DNA from: Oricola nitratireducens
Lineage (GTDB): Bacteria > Pseudomonadota > Alphaproteobacteria > Rhizobiales > Rhizobiaceae
DNA length: 64,000 bases
NCBI RefSeq assembly: GCF_014904745.1
Contig: NZ_JACZCS010000050.1
Coordinates: 1-64,000, forward strand
Direction of reading: 5' to 3'
Shown: one piece after another, positions 39,242 through 49,259 of the stretch
Position numbering within the stretch: the first letter of the stretch is position 1
Layout of the letters: every line of letters starts with the position of its first letter
Notes under the pieces: generated by a model
The model's input: only the letters and a program-made list of their open reading frames with translations
The model's database searches: none
Told to the model about the DNA's origin: nothing
Translations under genes and position numbers: made by a program

Positions 39242-39328
39242 CTACTTGGCGTCGCGGTTCGGCAGCAGGGCCGGGACGGCGAAAGCGGCGGTTACGATCA
39301 TCATGGACAGTGCGAAGATGGCGATCAT
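39242..39328 (-). CDS. Candidate 28-residue hydrophobic small protein
   Basis: ATG at 39328 on the minus strand opens a 28-codon frame ending in TAG. A strong AAAGGAGA ribosome-binding site sits 7 bases upstream. The predicted peptide starts MIAIFALSMMIVTAAFAVPA and ends in a short charged tail (LPNRDAK), so it could be a single membrane segment or a signal-like peptide. Convergent with lysE and 21 bases from its stop. Not matched to a known family. Confidence 0.5.
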   Translation of the reverse strand: MIAIFALSMMIVTAAFAVPALLPNRDAK

Positions 39329-39438
39329 GGTTGTGTCTCCTTTGTTGAGACCGATAGAACCGCAAATGCGTCCGGGCCGATGTGCATTCCGTCACAGTGC
39401 CGCGCACGGGTTTCGAAACAGGATCGGGGGAGACCGGC

Positions 39439-39858
39439 ATGCCAGCCACCCGACAGGGACTTAACGCAGCGGCCGCGCTATTGGTTGCATGCGCCATTAT
39501 GGAGACCACGCCGGCGTACGCTTCCGACCAGATCCTTTGCAATGCTACCGACGGATCGGGGGCGTCGATCGAGATATCGATTGGCCATCTACCGGTGCTT
39601 TCCGTTATCGGCGCGACTGTCACTGACGGGTCCGGAACCTGGTCCACTAGCGCGACCGGTGATCAGCATCCGATGGTGTTCGGGCAGGGCTTCTCCGGCG
39701 GAAACCGGATCCTCGTCGACTTCACCGATCCGAAAATCGCGCGTATCGTCGTGTCGCTGCGTCTGTTCGAGGCCGCGGCCGACGAGGGCTACGCCGAAGC
39801 GGGGATACTGTCCTTCGAGGACAGGACGGTATTCCCGGTTCAGTGCGACAATGGCTAA
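39439..39858 (+). CDS. Secreted hypothetical protein
   Basis: 139 residues from the ATG at 39439 (after GGGGGAGA), opening with a signal peptide whose cut site is near PAYAS. The mature part has two Cys (near the start and in the last ten residues) that could form a disulfide, and beta-rich segments. I do not recognise the family. Upstream in-frame ATG at 39382 would bury the signal peptide. Followed 57 bases later by coaD. Confidence 0.7.
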   Translation: MPATRQGLNAAAALLVACAIMETTPAYASDQILCNATDGSGASIEISIGHLPVLSVIGATVTDGSGTWSTSATGDQHPMVFGQGFSGGNRILVDFTDPKIARIVVSLRLFEAAADEGYAEAGILSFEDRTVFPVQCDNG

Positions 39859-39915
39859 GGCGCCGGGTCTCCGCCATCTTTCGCGCCGGACGAATCTGGG
39901 CTACAGGCTTCGGCC

Positions 39916-40410
39916 ATGAACGAGCACATAGCAATCTACGGCGGATCCTTCGATCCCATCACAAACGGGCACCTCGACGTTTTGCGGGGCACTTTAGCGA
40001 TCTTCGACAAGGTCATTGTCGCGATCGGCACGCATCCGGGGAAAAAGGGACTTTTCGACTTCGACGAACGCGTCGCGTTGATACGGCAAGTCATTGAAGA
40101 GGAGGGCCTGTCCGCCGGGAGCGTTGAGATTGTCTCCTTCGATGGGCTTTTGGTGGATTCGGCGCGCGAACACGGCGCCAAGGCGCTTGTGCGCGGCCTC
40201 AGGGACGGTACCGATCTCGATTACGAGATGCAGATGGCGGGCATGAACGAGATGATGGCGCCGGAACTGCAGACGGTATTTCTGCCGGCCAGTCCTTCGG
40301 TTCGCACGATTACCGCCACATTGGTACGCCAAATCGCATCGATGGGTGGCGATACGAGCCCGTTCGTGCCGACGTCCGTGCATACGGCGCTGCGCGCGAA
40401 ATTCGACTAA
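39916..40410 (+). CDS. coaD: Phosphopantetheine adenylyltransferase
   Basis: 164 residues. Nucleotidyltransferase TxGH motif seen as ITNGH in [17 protein letters not shown]. The usual ISSTxVR block is replaced by TATLVRQIA near residue 135. Joins ATP and phosphopantetheine to dephospho-CoA in coenzyme A synthesis. A cyclophilin gene follows 26 bases later. Confidence 0.96.
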   Translation: MNEHIAIYGGSFDPITNGHLDVLRGTLAIFDKVIVAIGTHPGKKGLFDFDERVALIRQVIEEEGLSAGSVEIVSFDGLLVDSAREHGAKALVRGLRDGTDLDYEMQMAGMNEMMAPELQTVFLPASPSVRTITATLVRQIASMGGDTSPFVPTSVHTALRAKFD

Positions 40411-40436
40411 GCTCCAGTTTTACCGAGGATATTTCC

Positions 40437-41036
40437 ATGCATCTGACGAAACGCGTCTTTCTTACCGCTTGCGCGGCAATCATTGGTCTTGCGCTGTCCC
40501 TGCCGGGCGCCTTTGCCCAGGACAGCGATCCCGAGAACACGATGATTATCACGCTCAAGGATGGCGACGTGGCAATCCGCCTGCGTCCCGATCTTGCGCC
40601 CAAGCATGTCGCGCAGATCAAGACGTTGGTCCGCAACGGCGAATATGACAACGTCGCGTTTCACCGCGTGATACCCGGCTTCATGGCGCAGACCGGCGAC
40701 GTGCAGTACGGCGACATGGAAGACGGCTTCCAGCCGCGCCGCGCCGGCACCGGCGGCTCCGATCTGCCCAACCTTCCGGCGGAGTTCTCGTCGGAGCCCT
40801 ATGTGCGCGGCACCGTCGGCATGGCGCGGGCGCAGGATCCCAATTCCGCCAATTCGCAGTTCTTCATCATGTTCGCCGACGGCGATTTCCTGAACGGCCA
40901 GTACACGGTGGTCGGGCAGGTGGTGAGCGGCATGGAATATGTCGACAACATCAAGAAGGGCACGCAGGCCAATAATGGCGCGGTGACCGATCCCGATCGC
41001 ATGATCAAGGTTGTCATTGCGGCCGACAAACAATAA
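40437..41036 (+). CDS. ppiA: Periplasmic peptidyl-prolyl cis-trans isomerase (cyclophilin)
   Basis: 199 residues with a signal peptide (hydrophobic stretch about residues 8-22, cut near AFAQD). Cyclophilin core with VAFHRVIPGFMAQTGDVQYG and SQFFIMFADGDFLNGQYTVVG. Exported prolyl isomerase for envelope protein folding. Followed by a second, cytoplasmic cyclophilin gene 33-36 bases downstream. Confidence 0.94.
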   Translation: MHLTKRVFLTACAAIIGLALSLPGAFAQDSDPENTMIITLKDGDVAIRLRPDLAPKHVAQIKTLVRNGEYDNVAFHRVIPGFMAQTGDVQYGDMEDGFQPRRAGTGGSDLPNLPAEFSSEPYVRGTVGMARAQDPNSANSQFFIMFADGDFLNGQYTVVGQVVSGMEYVDNIKKGTQANNGAVTDPDRMIKVVIAADKQ

Positions 41037-41072
41037 CTCCCCTGCATATTCAAGAATTGGAAAGGCGCCGTG

Positions 41073-41579
41073 ATGGCTTACAAGGACCCGGAAAACACCA
41101 TTGTCATGGAAACGACCACAGGAACGGTCGTCATCGAATTGCGCCCCGACCTGGCGCCGGATCATGTCGCGCGGATCAAGGAACTGGCGCGGGCCGGCGA
41201 ATATGACGGCGTGGTCTTCCACCGCGTGATCGACGGTTTCATGGCGCAGACCGGCGACGTTCGGTTCGGCAACAAGAATTCTGACAATTACGACCCGTCG
41301 CGTGCCGGAATGGGTGGATCGTCAAAGCCGGATTTGAAGGCAGAATTCAATGACGCGAACCATGCGCGTGGCGTCTGTTCGATGGCCCGGTCGCAGAACC
41401 CGAACTCCGCGAATTCTCAGTTCTTCATCGTCTTCGAGGACGCCTCATTCCTCGACAAGCAATATACCGTCTGGGGTCAGGTCATTGAGGGCATGGAAAA
41501 CGTCGACAAGATCGAGCGCGGCGAACCCGTGCGCGATCCCGATTCCATCGTGTCGATGAAGGTCGCGGCCGACCTCTAG
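41073..41579 (+). CDS. ppiB: Cytoplasmic peptidyl-prolyl cis-trans isomerase (cyclophilin)
   Basis: 168 residues from the ATG at 41073 (a GTG three bases earlier is also possible). No signal peptide. Core VVFHRVIDGFMAQTGDVRFG and SQFFIVFEDASFLDKQYTVWG match the neighbouring ppiA closely, so the two look like tandem duplicates with one exported. queA follows 27 bases later. Confidence 0.95.
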   Translation: MAYKDPENTIVMETTTGTVVIELRPDLAPDHVARIKELARAGEYDGVVFHRVIDGFMAQTGDVRFGNKNSDNYDPSRAGMGGSSKPDLKAEFNDANHARGVCSMARSQNPNSANSQFFIVFEDASFLDKQYTVWGQVIEGMENVDKIERGEPVRDPDSIVSMKVAADL

Positions 41580-41606
41580 GTTCGGATCTGCCGGCGAGCG
41601 AAACCC

Positions 41607-42680
41607 ATGCGCGTTGACGCCTTCGATTTCGACTTGCCGGAAGACCGGATCGCGATCCGGCCGGCATCGCCGCGCGACAGCGCGCGGATGCTGGTGGTCA
41701 GGCCGGATGACGGCCTGACCGATTCCCACGTTTTTGACCTGCCGGGTTTCCTCCGGGCAGGCGACGTGCTCGTTTTCAACGACACCAAGGTGATCCCGGC
41801 GCAGCTGGAAGGGGTACGGGTCCGCGCGGACGGCGCGCGGGCGCAAATCGGCGCGACGCTGCACATGCGCACGGCGCCGAACCGATGGAAGGCCTTTGTT
41901 CGCGGCGCGAAGAAACTGAAGCCGGGCGATGTCGTCGATTTCGGGGCGAACGGGCATGACCTGAAGGCCGATGTCGCGGCCAAGGGCAACGAAGGCGAAG
42001 TGGACCTGCAGTTCGACCGGGGAGGCGGCGACCTCGATGCCGCGCTGGCGCTGGTCGGCCATGTGCCGCTGCCGCCCTATATCGCGACCAAGCGGCCAGA
42101 AGACGAGCGCGACCGTCGGGATTACCAGACGATCTATGCGCGCGAGAAAGGTGCGGTCGCCGCGCCGACAGCCGGCTTGCACTTCACCGAGCGCCTGTTC
42201 GAAACACTCGACGCTGCCGGTATTCACCGTGCTTTCGTCACGCTGCATGTCGGGGCGGGGACATTCCTGCCGGTCAAGGCGGAGGATACGACAGAGCACC
42301 GCATGCATGAGGAAATCGGCCATGTCAGCACGGAGACGGCCGCATTTCTCAACGATACGCGCGCGAAGGGCGGGCGCATCGTGGCTGTGGGTACGACCTC
42401 GCTGCGGCTTCTGGAAAGCGCCGCGAGCGCGGATGGAGCGGTGCAGGCGTGGTCGGGCGCAACCGACATCTTCATCACGCCAGGCTACCGCTTCAAAGCG
42501 GTGGATCTGCTGATGACCAATTTCCACCTGCCGCGTTCGACCCTGTTCATGCTGGTCTCGGCCTTCAGCGGGCTGGAAACGATGCGGACCGCCTATCGCC
42601 ATGCGATCGATAGCCGCTACCGTTTCTATTCCTATGGCGACGCTTGCCTGCTGTTCCCGCAGACTGAAGGACGATCATGA
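41607..42680 (+). CDS. queA: tRNA preQ1(34) S-adenosylmethionine ribosyltransferase-isomerase
   Basis: 357 residues, normal length. [20 protein letters not shown] is the classic start and [18 protein letters not shown] is the conserved core near residues 185-202. Adds the epoxycyclopentane from SAM to preQ1 in tRNA. Overlaps tgt by four bases. Confidence 0.97.
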   Translation: MRVDAFDFDLPEDRIAIRPASPRDSARMLVVRPDDGLTDSHVFDLPGFLRAGDVLVFNDTKVIPAQLEGVRVRADGARAQIGATLHMRTAPNRWKAFVRGAKKLKPGDVVDFGANGHDLKADVAAKGNEGEVDLQFDRGGGDLDAALALVGHVPLPPYIATKRPEDERDRRDYQTIYAREKGAVAAPTAGLHFTERLFETLDAAGIHRAFVTLHVGAGTFLPVKAEDTTEHRMHEEIGHVSTETAAFLNDTRAKGGRIVAVGTTSLRLLESAASADGAVQAWSGATDIFITPGYRFKAVDLLMTNFHLPRSTLFMLVSAFSGLETMRTAYRHAIDSRYRFYSYGDACLLFPQTEGRS

Positions 42681-43807
42681 CCACCCCGTTTTCCTTCGAG
42701 CTTCTCGCAACCGACGGCGCGGCGCGGCGCGGGGTCGTACATACCGCGCGCGGCAACATCCGCACGCCGGCCTTCATGCCGGTGGGCACGGTCGGCACCG
42801 TCAAGGCGATGTATCTCGACCAGGTCCGCGATTGCGGCGCCGATATCATCCTCGGCAACACCTATCACCTGATGCTGCGGCCGGGCGCCGAACGTGTCGC
42901 ACGGCTTGGTGGCCTGCATGAATTCATCCGTTGGCCCTATCCGATCCTGACTGATTCCGGCGGTTTCCAGGTGATGTCGCTGTCTGCCCTGCGGAAGATG
43001 AGCGAGAACGGGGTGACGTTCCAGTCGCATATCGACGGCCAGCGCTACGAGATGAGCCCTGAACGGTCGATAGAGATCCAGGGGCTGCTCGGTTCGGACA
43101 TCCAGATGCAGCTCGACGAATGCGTCGCGCTGCCGGCCGATCAGGATACGATCACGAAGGCGATGGAGCTGTCGCTGCGCTGGGCCGAACGCTGCAAGAC
43201 CGCCTTCGGCGACCAGCCGGAGCGAGCGATGTTCGGAATCGTACAGGGCGGGGATAACGAGACCCTGCGCGCGGCGTCGGCGACCGCACTCGCTGACCTC
43301 GACCTCAAGGGCTATGCGGTCGGCGGGTTGGCGGTCGGCGAACCGCAGGACGTCATGCTGGCGATGCTGGACGCGACCTGTCCGCTGCTGCCGGCGGACA
43401 AGCCGCGCTACCTGATGGGCGTCGGCACGCCGCAGGACATCATACGATCGGTGGCGCATGGCATTGACATGTTCGATTGCGTGATGCCGACCCGCTCCGG
43501 GCGGCACGGGCTGGCGTTCACGCGGCGGGGCCGGATCAACCTGAAAAATGCGCGCCATGCCGAGGATCACCGGCCCCTCGACGAGGAATCCTCATGCCCG
43601 GCGGCACGCGACTATTCGCGCGCCTATCTGCATCACCTCATGCGCGCCAACGAAATGCTGGGCGCGATGCTGTTGTCATGGAACAACATCCATTATTACC
43701 AACAGCTCATGCAGGGCATCCGCGATGCGATCGAGGCCGGGCGGTATGCGGAGTTCTGCGCCGAGACGGAAGCGGAATGGGAGCGCGGCGACATCGCACC
43801 GCTCTGA
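42677..43807 (+). CDS. tgt: Queuine/preQ1 tRNA-guanine transglycosylase
   Basis: 376 residues. Catalytic Asp blocks [12 protein letters not shown] (about residues 91-102) and [13 protein letters not shown] (about 266-278). The zinc loop, normally CxCxxC about 40 residues later, reads [22 protein letters not shown]: two of three cysteine ligands are replaced by Ser and Ala while the C-terminal His remains. So the zinc site is incomplete or ligated differently. Coupled to queA by a 4-base overlap; together they make queuosine. Confidence 0.97.
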   Translation: MTTPFSFELLATDGAARRGVVHTARGNIRTPAFMPVGTVGTVKAMYLDQVRDCGADIILGNTYHLMLRPGAERVARLGGLHEFIRWPYPILTDSGGFQVMSLSALRKMSENGVTFQSHIDGQRYEMSPERSIEIQGLLGSDIQMQLDECVALPADQDTITKAMELSLRWAERCKTAFGDQPERAMFGIVQGGDNETLRAASATALADLDLKGYAVGGLAVGEPQDVMLAMLDATCPLLPADKPRYLMGVGTPQDIIRSVAHGIDMFDCVMPTRSGRHGLAFTRRGRINLKNARHAEDHRPLDEESSCPAARDYSRAYLHHLMRANEMLGAMLLSWNNIHYYQQLMQGIRDAIEAGRYAEFCAETEAEWERGDIAPL

Positions 43808-43814
43808 CTGCCCG

Positions 43815-44240
43815 TCACGTCATCCCGGCCGCACCCTCGCGCAGGCTGACGCCGTCGACTTTCCACGATCCGTCGGATTGGCGCTCCATGTAATAGGCCG
43901 CGGTATAGTCGGCGCCGTCCGGCCCGCGGATCAGTACTTCCCAGACGAGACGTCCGTCCGCCAGAGGCTCGACGCGGCCGAAGGCATAGTTACCCGGCCG
44001 CAGAACGGGCAGATAGCCGTTGCGGACCATCGACATGAAGCTTTCCAGCGTCGGAAAAATACGTTTGATGTCGGGCGAGGCATAGGAATAGGCCCGCGCG
44101 AAATCCCCTGACAGGAACGCTTCCAACTGCCGGGTGACAACGTCCTGCGCCTGGCGTTCCGTCGCATTCTGTGCCGCCGCGGCGCCGGTTGACGATATCA
44201 GCGCGGCCACTGCGAGGGAGACTGCTGTTTTCTTGAACAT
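43815..44240 (-). CDS. DUF4864 family exported protein
   Basis: 141 residues from the ATG at 44240, after CAGGAGGTGGCG; a GTG at 44246 is too close to this sequence. A signal peptide precedes a domain with QLEAFLSGDFARAYSYASPD and GNYAFGRVEPLADGRLVWEV, typical of DUF4864. Function unknown. Convergent with tgt and divergent from the VOC gene. Confidence 0.85.
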   Translation of the reverse strand: MFKKTAVSLAVAALISSTGAAAAQNATERQAQDVVTRQLEAFLSGDFARAYSYASPDIKRIFPTLESFMSMVRNGYLPVLRPGNYAFGRVEPLADGRLVWEVLIRGPDGADYTAAYYMERQSDGSWKVDGVSLREGAAGMT

Positions 44241-44336
44241 CGCCACCTCCTGTTACTCCGCCCGGAGATAGGACATCGTCGCCAGACGGCAATGAGCGCT
44301 TGAACGGCCCCGCCAAATGGTGCACATCTCCGCGCC

Positions 44337-45248
44337 ATGTCGAAGCCGATAAAACAACCGCGCAAGGCGCGCGCCATCGACCACGCCGTGCTGCCCGTGG
44401 AAAGCCTGGAGGCGGCGCGGGAGCGCTGGACCGCGCTTGGCTTTACCGTCGCTGCCGACGCACGGCATCCGTTCGGGACAGAGAACGCCTGCGTCTATTT
44501 TGCAGACGGCACCTTCCTCGAGCCGCTTGCGGTCGCGCAGCGCGAGGACTGCGAGGCGACGGCACGCAAGGGCAATGTCTTTACCGCGCGCGACCAGGCG
44601 TTCCGGTTCCGCAATGGTGAGGACGGGTTTTCGGCGCTGGCATTCGCGACGCATGACGCCCGGCGCGATCACAAGGCTTTCCGCAAGACGGGATTTTCCG
44701 CCGGCAAGAAACTGGCTTTCTCGCGCAAGTTCACCGGCGCAGACGGCAAGAAGGACAAGGCGGCCTTCCTGCTCGCATTCGCCTCCGATCTGCGATCGCC
44801 CGACGTGCTGTTCTTTACATGCGAGCGGGTTGCCGTGCCGAAAGTGGACCGGTCCGGCCTTCAGGCGCATGACAACGGCGCCACGGGAATTATCGAGGTG
44901 GTCCTGTCGGAGCCGAATCCGACGGATTTCCAGTACCTTATGCAAGAAGTGGTGAACAATCGCGACGACGAGGCGCATTCCTTCGGTCTCGAAATCGCGG
45001 CTTCAAACGGTTCCGTCAACGTGATGACGCCGGAAGGGCTTTCGGTGCATTTCGGCGTCGAGCGCAAGAGCGCCGAGCGGGGACTGCGTCTCGAAGGCAT
45101 GATCCTGTCGGTTCCGTCGATCGAGGCACTCATCGCGCGTCTTGCCGCGGCTTCCGTCGGTTTTCGCGAATTGCATGGCAGGGTGATCGTCGACGCCGCG
45201 CCCGGTCAGGGCTGTTTCCTTGCCTTCCAGGAGCAGGTTTCCAAATGA
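44337..45248 (+). CDS. VOC superfamily (glyoxalase-like) protein
   Basis: 303 residues. N-terminal [23 protein letters not shown] is the typical glyoxalase-like start, with a second half from residue 190 ([19 protein letters not shown]). Belongs to the metal-dependent vicinal oxygen chelate fold; substrate unknown. It overlaps kdsA by four bases (ATGA), so the two are translationally coupled. Confidence 0.87.
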   Translation: MSKPIKQPRKARAIDHAVLPVESLEAARERWTALGFTVAADARHPFGTENACVYFADGTFLEPLAVAQREDCEATARKGNVFTARDQAFRFRNGEDGFSALAFATHDARRDHKAFRKTGFSAGKKLAFSRKFTGADGKKDKAAFLLAFASDLRSPDVLFFTCERVAVPKVDRSGLQAHDNGATGIIEVVLSEPNPTDFQYLMQEVVNNRDDEAHSFGLEIAASNGSVNVMTPEGLSVHFGVERKSAERGLRLEGMILSVPSIEALIARLAAASVGFRELHGRVIVDAAPGQGCFLAFQEQVSK

Positions 45249-46075
45249 ACGCCAATACGACCGTGGCGGCGGGACAAGTCCGCTTCGCCAACGACGCGCC
45301 GCTTTCGCTCATCGCGGGACCTTGCCAGATGGAAAGCCGGGGGCATGCCTTCGACATGGCGGGCGCCCTGAAAGAAATCTGCGACAAGGCCGGCATCGGG
45401 CTCGTCTACAAATCCTCCTTCGACAAAGCCAACCGCACATCTCTGTCGGGCAAGCGCGGCCTCGGGCTGGACAAGTCATTACCCGTCTTTGCCGATCTCA
45501 AGGCCGAATTCGGCCTGCCTGTCCTGACCGATGTCCACACCGAAGCGCAATGTGCCGAGGTCGCCGAAGTCGTCGATATACTGCAGATCCCGGCATTTCT
45601 CTGCCGCCAGACCGACCTGCTTCTTGCAGCTGCGCACACGGGGCGCGTCGTCAATATCAAGAAGGGCCAGTTCCTGGCGCCTTGGGACATGAAGAACGTG
45701 CTCGCCAAGGTGGTCGGCGGCGGCAATCCGAATGTTCTGCTGACCGAACGCGGCGCGTCGTTTGGCTACAACACGCTCGTCTCCGACATGCGCGCGCTGC
45801 CGATCATGGCGGAAACCGGCGCGCCCGTGATCTTCGACGCGACCCATTCGGTTCAGCAGCCGGGCGGGCAGGGCGGTTCCACGGGCGGGGACCGCCGTTT
45901 CGTCGAGACGCTGGCGCGCGCCGCCGTCGCAGTCGGCGTGGCGGGTGTCTTCGTGGAAACCCATCAAGACCCGGATAACGCGCCATCCGACGGCCCCAAC
46001 ATGGTGCCATTGGCTGAGATGCCGCGCCTCATCGACACGTTGATGCAATTCGACAAGGTTGCGAAGTCGCGCTGA
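45245..46075 (+). CDS. kdsA: 3-deoxy-8-phosphooctulonate synthase (metal-dependent type)
   Basis: 276 residues. Makes KDO 8-phosphate from arabinose 5-phosphate and phosphoenolpyruvate for lipopolysaccharide. The IAGPCQMES motif (about residues 20-28) carries the cysteine of the metal-dependent class, unlike E. coli KdsA which has Asn there. [20 protein letters not shown] type segment follows near 165-185. Starts inside the VOC gene end. Confidence 0.96.
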   Translation: MNANTTVAAGQVRFANDAPLSLIAGPCQMESRGHAFDMAGALKEICDKAGIGLVYKSSFDKANRTSLSGKRGLGLDKSLPVFADLKAEFGLPVLTDVHTEAQCAEVAEVVDILQIPAFLCRQTDLLLAAAHTGRVVNIKKGQFLAPWDMKNVLAKVVGGGNPNVLLTERGASFGYNTLVSDMRALPIMAETGAPVIFDATHSVQQPGGQGGSTGGDRRFVETLARAAVAVGVAGVFVETHQDPDNAPSDGPNMVPLAEMPRLIDTLMQFDKVAKSR

Positions 46076-46195
46076 TCAGCCGTTTTGCAGAATGATGACG
46101 CTTTTGCTGTCGGGTGTGGAAGAAGGCTGATTGCACGACGTCAGCAGGCCGAAAGCAATCATGGCGAATGTCAAAATGCCGGCTAATTGTGTCAC
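46076..46195 (-). CDS. Candidate 39-residue lipoprotein
   Basis: A GTG at 46195 on the minus strand opens a 39-residue frame ending in TGA, whose stop abuts the kdsA stop. A GGGAGG sequence lies 8 bases upstream of the GTG. The predicted protein has a hydrophobic segment (about residues 4-18) ending in a lipobox-like LLTSC (Cys21) and a short polar tail, as for small lipoproteins processed by Lsp. Name and function unknown. Confidence 0.55.
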   Translation of the reverse strand: MTQLAGILTFAMIAFGLLTSCNQPSSTPDSKSVIILQNG

Positions 46196-46311
46196 AGGTG
46201 CATCCTCCCAGAGGCTTCACCCCAACTCCCGGACGTTATCCTGAATGGCGATTCGGGCAACTTGATGCCGTCGTAAATGAATTTATGCGGCAGGGCTGTT
46301 TCACTTTGTGA

Positions 46312-47640
<1,329 letters not shown>

Positions 47641-47708
47641 GTTTCCGGGCGGAAAAATTACGCCCGACAAGCCTGTTGCTGTGTGCCGCCGTTTAGGCGC
47701 GCTTAACC

Positions 47709-47748
47709 AAAAGCCCCTAATGTCGAAAATTCGATTTAGGGGCTTTTT
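47709..47748 (+). terminator. Rho-independent terminator after eno, overlapping the ftsB leader
   Basis: A 12-bp perfect stem AAAAGCCCCTAA / TTAGGGGCTTTT, with an inner 5-bp TCGAA / TTCGA helix, runs into TTTTT. It ends only two bases before the ftsB-like ATG at 47750 and contains the AGGGG that would serve as that gene's ribosome-binding region. It can also terminate in the opposite direction. Confidence 0.83.
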
Positions 47749-47749
47749 C

Positions 47750-48058
47750 ATGTGGACCCGCCACCGCCGTCGCTCTCCGTTACGTCATATAATCCTGCCG
47801 GTCTTTGCCGCCGGCGTGATGGCCTATTTCGTCCATCACGCACTCACCGGCACGCTCGGACTTGCGTCGAAAGAGGAGTATGAAGGGCGCATAGCTACGC
47901 TGCAGTCGGAACTGAACAGCCTCGAAAAGCAGCGCGCCCGGCTGGATAAGAAAACGGCGATGTTGCGCGACGGTTCGCTGGAGCGCGACATGATCGACGA
48001 ACAGGCCCGTCGATCGCTCGGCGTGACCCGTGCCAACGAAATCGTGATCCTGAACTGA
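47750..48058 (+). CDS. ftsB: Septum formation initiator, FtsB/DivIC family
   Basis: 102 residues from the ATG at 47750 (MWTRHRRRSPLRHI, as in related bacteria); an in-frame ATG at 47720 lies in the terminator stem. One membrane span (about residues 13-32) followed by a coiled coil (EYEGRIATLQSELNSLEKQR) and a C-terminal RRSLGVTRANEIVILN segment typical of this group. It bridges divisome proteins FtsL and FtsQ. The start sits right at the edge of the eno terminator. Confidence 0.85.
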   Translation: MWTRHRRRSPLRHIILPVFAAGVMAYFVHHALTGTLGLASKEEYEGRIATLQSELNSLEKQRARLDKKTAMLRDGSLERDMIDEQARRSLGVTRANEIVILN

Positions 48059-48073
48059 AAACAGCATTAACCG

Positions 48074-48096
48074 AAATCCAGTTAATTCTGGTTTTT
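48074..48096 (+). terminator. Weak terminator candidate after ftsB
   Basis: A short stem CCAG / CTGG (with flanking A/T pairs) and a 6-base loop precedes TTTTT. It lies about 16 bases after the ftsB stop and before the pdhA promoter region. Stability is low, so confidence is modest. Confidence 0.4.
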
Positions 48097-48116
48097 CGAC
48101 GTGATTATAAGCGTTT

Positions 48117-48152
48117 ATGGCATGACTGCCATTCCGTTTTTGGCATTGCCAA
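48117..48152. promoter_or_regulatory. Twin TGGCA/TGCCA dyads upstream of pdhA
   Basis: Two perfect inverted repeats lie side by side: ATGGCA-N4-TGCCAT (48117-48132) and TTGGC-N3-GCCAA (48140-48152). Their centres are about 21-22 bases apart, two helical turns, so two proteins could bind the same face. They end 54 bases before the pdhA ATG. A TATAAC (48185-48190) could be a -10, but no good -35 is seen. Confidence 0.4.
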
Positions 48153-48206
48153 CGCGCAGGAGTACGCTACCCTATTCCCTAACATATAACGCTAGGGAGT
48201 GACAGC

Positions 48207-49247
48207 ATGGCGACGCGTGCCAAGAAGGCCTCCGCCTCATCGGCGAAGGCGAAATCTTCCACATCTCTGACAGCCCCGCCCCCCGCCGATTTCAACAAGG
48301 ACGAAGAGCTCTACGCCTATCGCGAGATGCTGCTCATTCGCCGCTTCGAGGAAAAGGCGGGTCAGCTTTACGGCATGGGCTTCATCGGCGGCTTTTGCCA
48401 CCTCTATATCGGGCAGGAAGCGGTCGTCACCGGCATGCAGATGGCTGCCAAGGATGGCGACCAGGTGATCACCGGCTACCGCGATCACGGACACATGCTA
48501 GCCACCGGCATGGAGTCGCGCGGCGTGATGGCCGAACTGACCGGCCGGCATGGGGGCTACTCCAAGGGCAAGGGCGGCTCCATGCACATGTTCTCCAAGG
48601 AGAAGAACTTCTATGGCGGGCACGGTATCGTCGGCGCCCAGGTCTCGCTTGGAACCGGACTCGCATTCGCCAACAAATACCGTGACAACGGTGCGGTCGC
48701 TTGCGCATATTTCGGAGACGGAGCGGCCAACCAGGGCCAGGTCTACGAAAGCTTCAACATGGCGGCGCTGTGGAAACTGCCGATCATCTATGTGATCGAG
48801 AACAACCGTTACGCGATGGGAACCTCCGTCAGCCGTGCGTCTGCCCAGACCGATTTTTCGCAGCGTGGCGCGTCCTTCTCCATTCCGGGCTTTCAGGCCG
48901 ACGGGATGGACGTGCGCGCGGTCAAGGCCGCGGCAGACTATGCGCTCGACTATTGCCGCTCCGGCAACGGCCCGGTGATCCTGGAGATGCAGACCTATCG
49001 CTATCGCGGCCATTCCATGTCGGACCCGGCGAAATACCGCTCCAAGGACGAAGTGCAGAAGATGCGCTCCGAGCACGATCCGATCGAGCAAATCAAGAAG
49101 CGCATCCTCGACGAGGGCCATGCCGACGAGGCCGGCCTGAAAGCAATCGACAAGGAGGTGCGCGAAATCGTCTCCGATGCGGCCGACTTCGCCCAGAGCA
49201 CGCCCGAGCCGGATCCGTCCGAGCTTTACACCGACATCCTGCTTTAA
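48207..49247 (+). CDS. pdhA: Pyruvate dehydrogenase E1 component, alpha subunit
   Basis: 346 residues. Thiamine diphosphate binding signature GDGAANQGQVYESFNMAALW (about residues 171-190) and the phosphorylation-loop-like RYRGHSMSDPAKYRSKDE segment. Heterotetrameric E1 with PdhB decarboxylates pyruvate. The N-terminus is a Lys/Ala/Ser-rich extension. First gene of the pdhA-pdhB-pdhC set, AGGGAGTGAC ribosome-binding site. Confidence 0.97.
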   Translation: MATRAKKASASSAKAKSSTSLTAPPPADFNKDEELYAYREMLLIRRFEEKAGQLYGMGFIGGFCHLYIGQEAVVTGMQMAAKDGDQVITGYRDHGHMLATGMESRGVMAELTGRHGGYSKGKGGSMHMFSKEKNFYGGHGIVGAQVSLGTGLAFANKYRDNGAVACAYFGDGAANQGQVYESFNMAALWKLPIIYVIENNRYAMGTSVSRASAQTDFSQRGASFSIPGFQADGMDVRAVKAAADYALDYCRSGNGPVILEMQTYRYRGHSMSDPAKYRSKDEVQKMRSEHDPIEQIKKRILDEGHADEAGLKAIDKEVREIVSDAADFAQSTPEPDPSELYTDILL

Positions 49248-49259
49248 GGGGACCGCACC

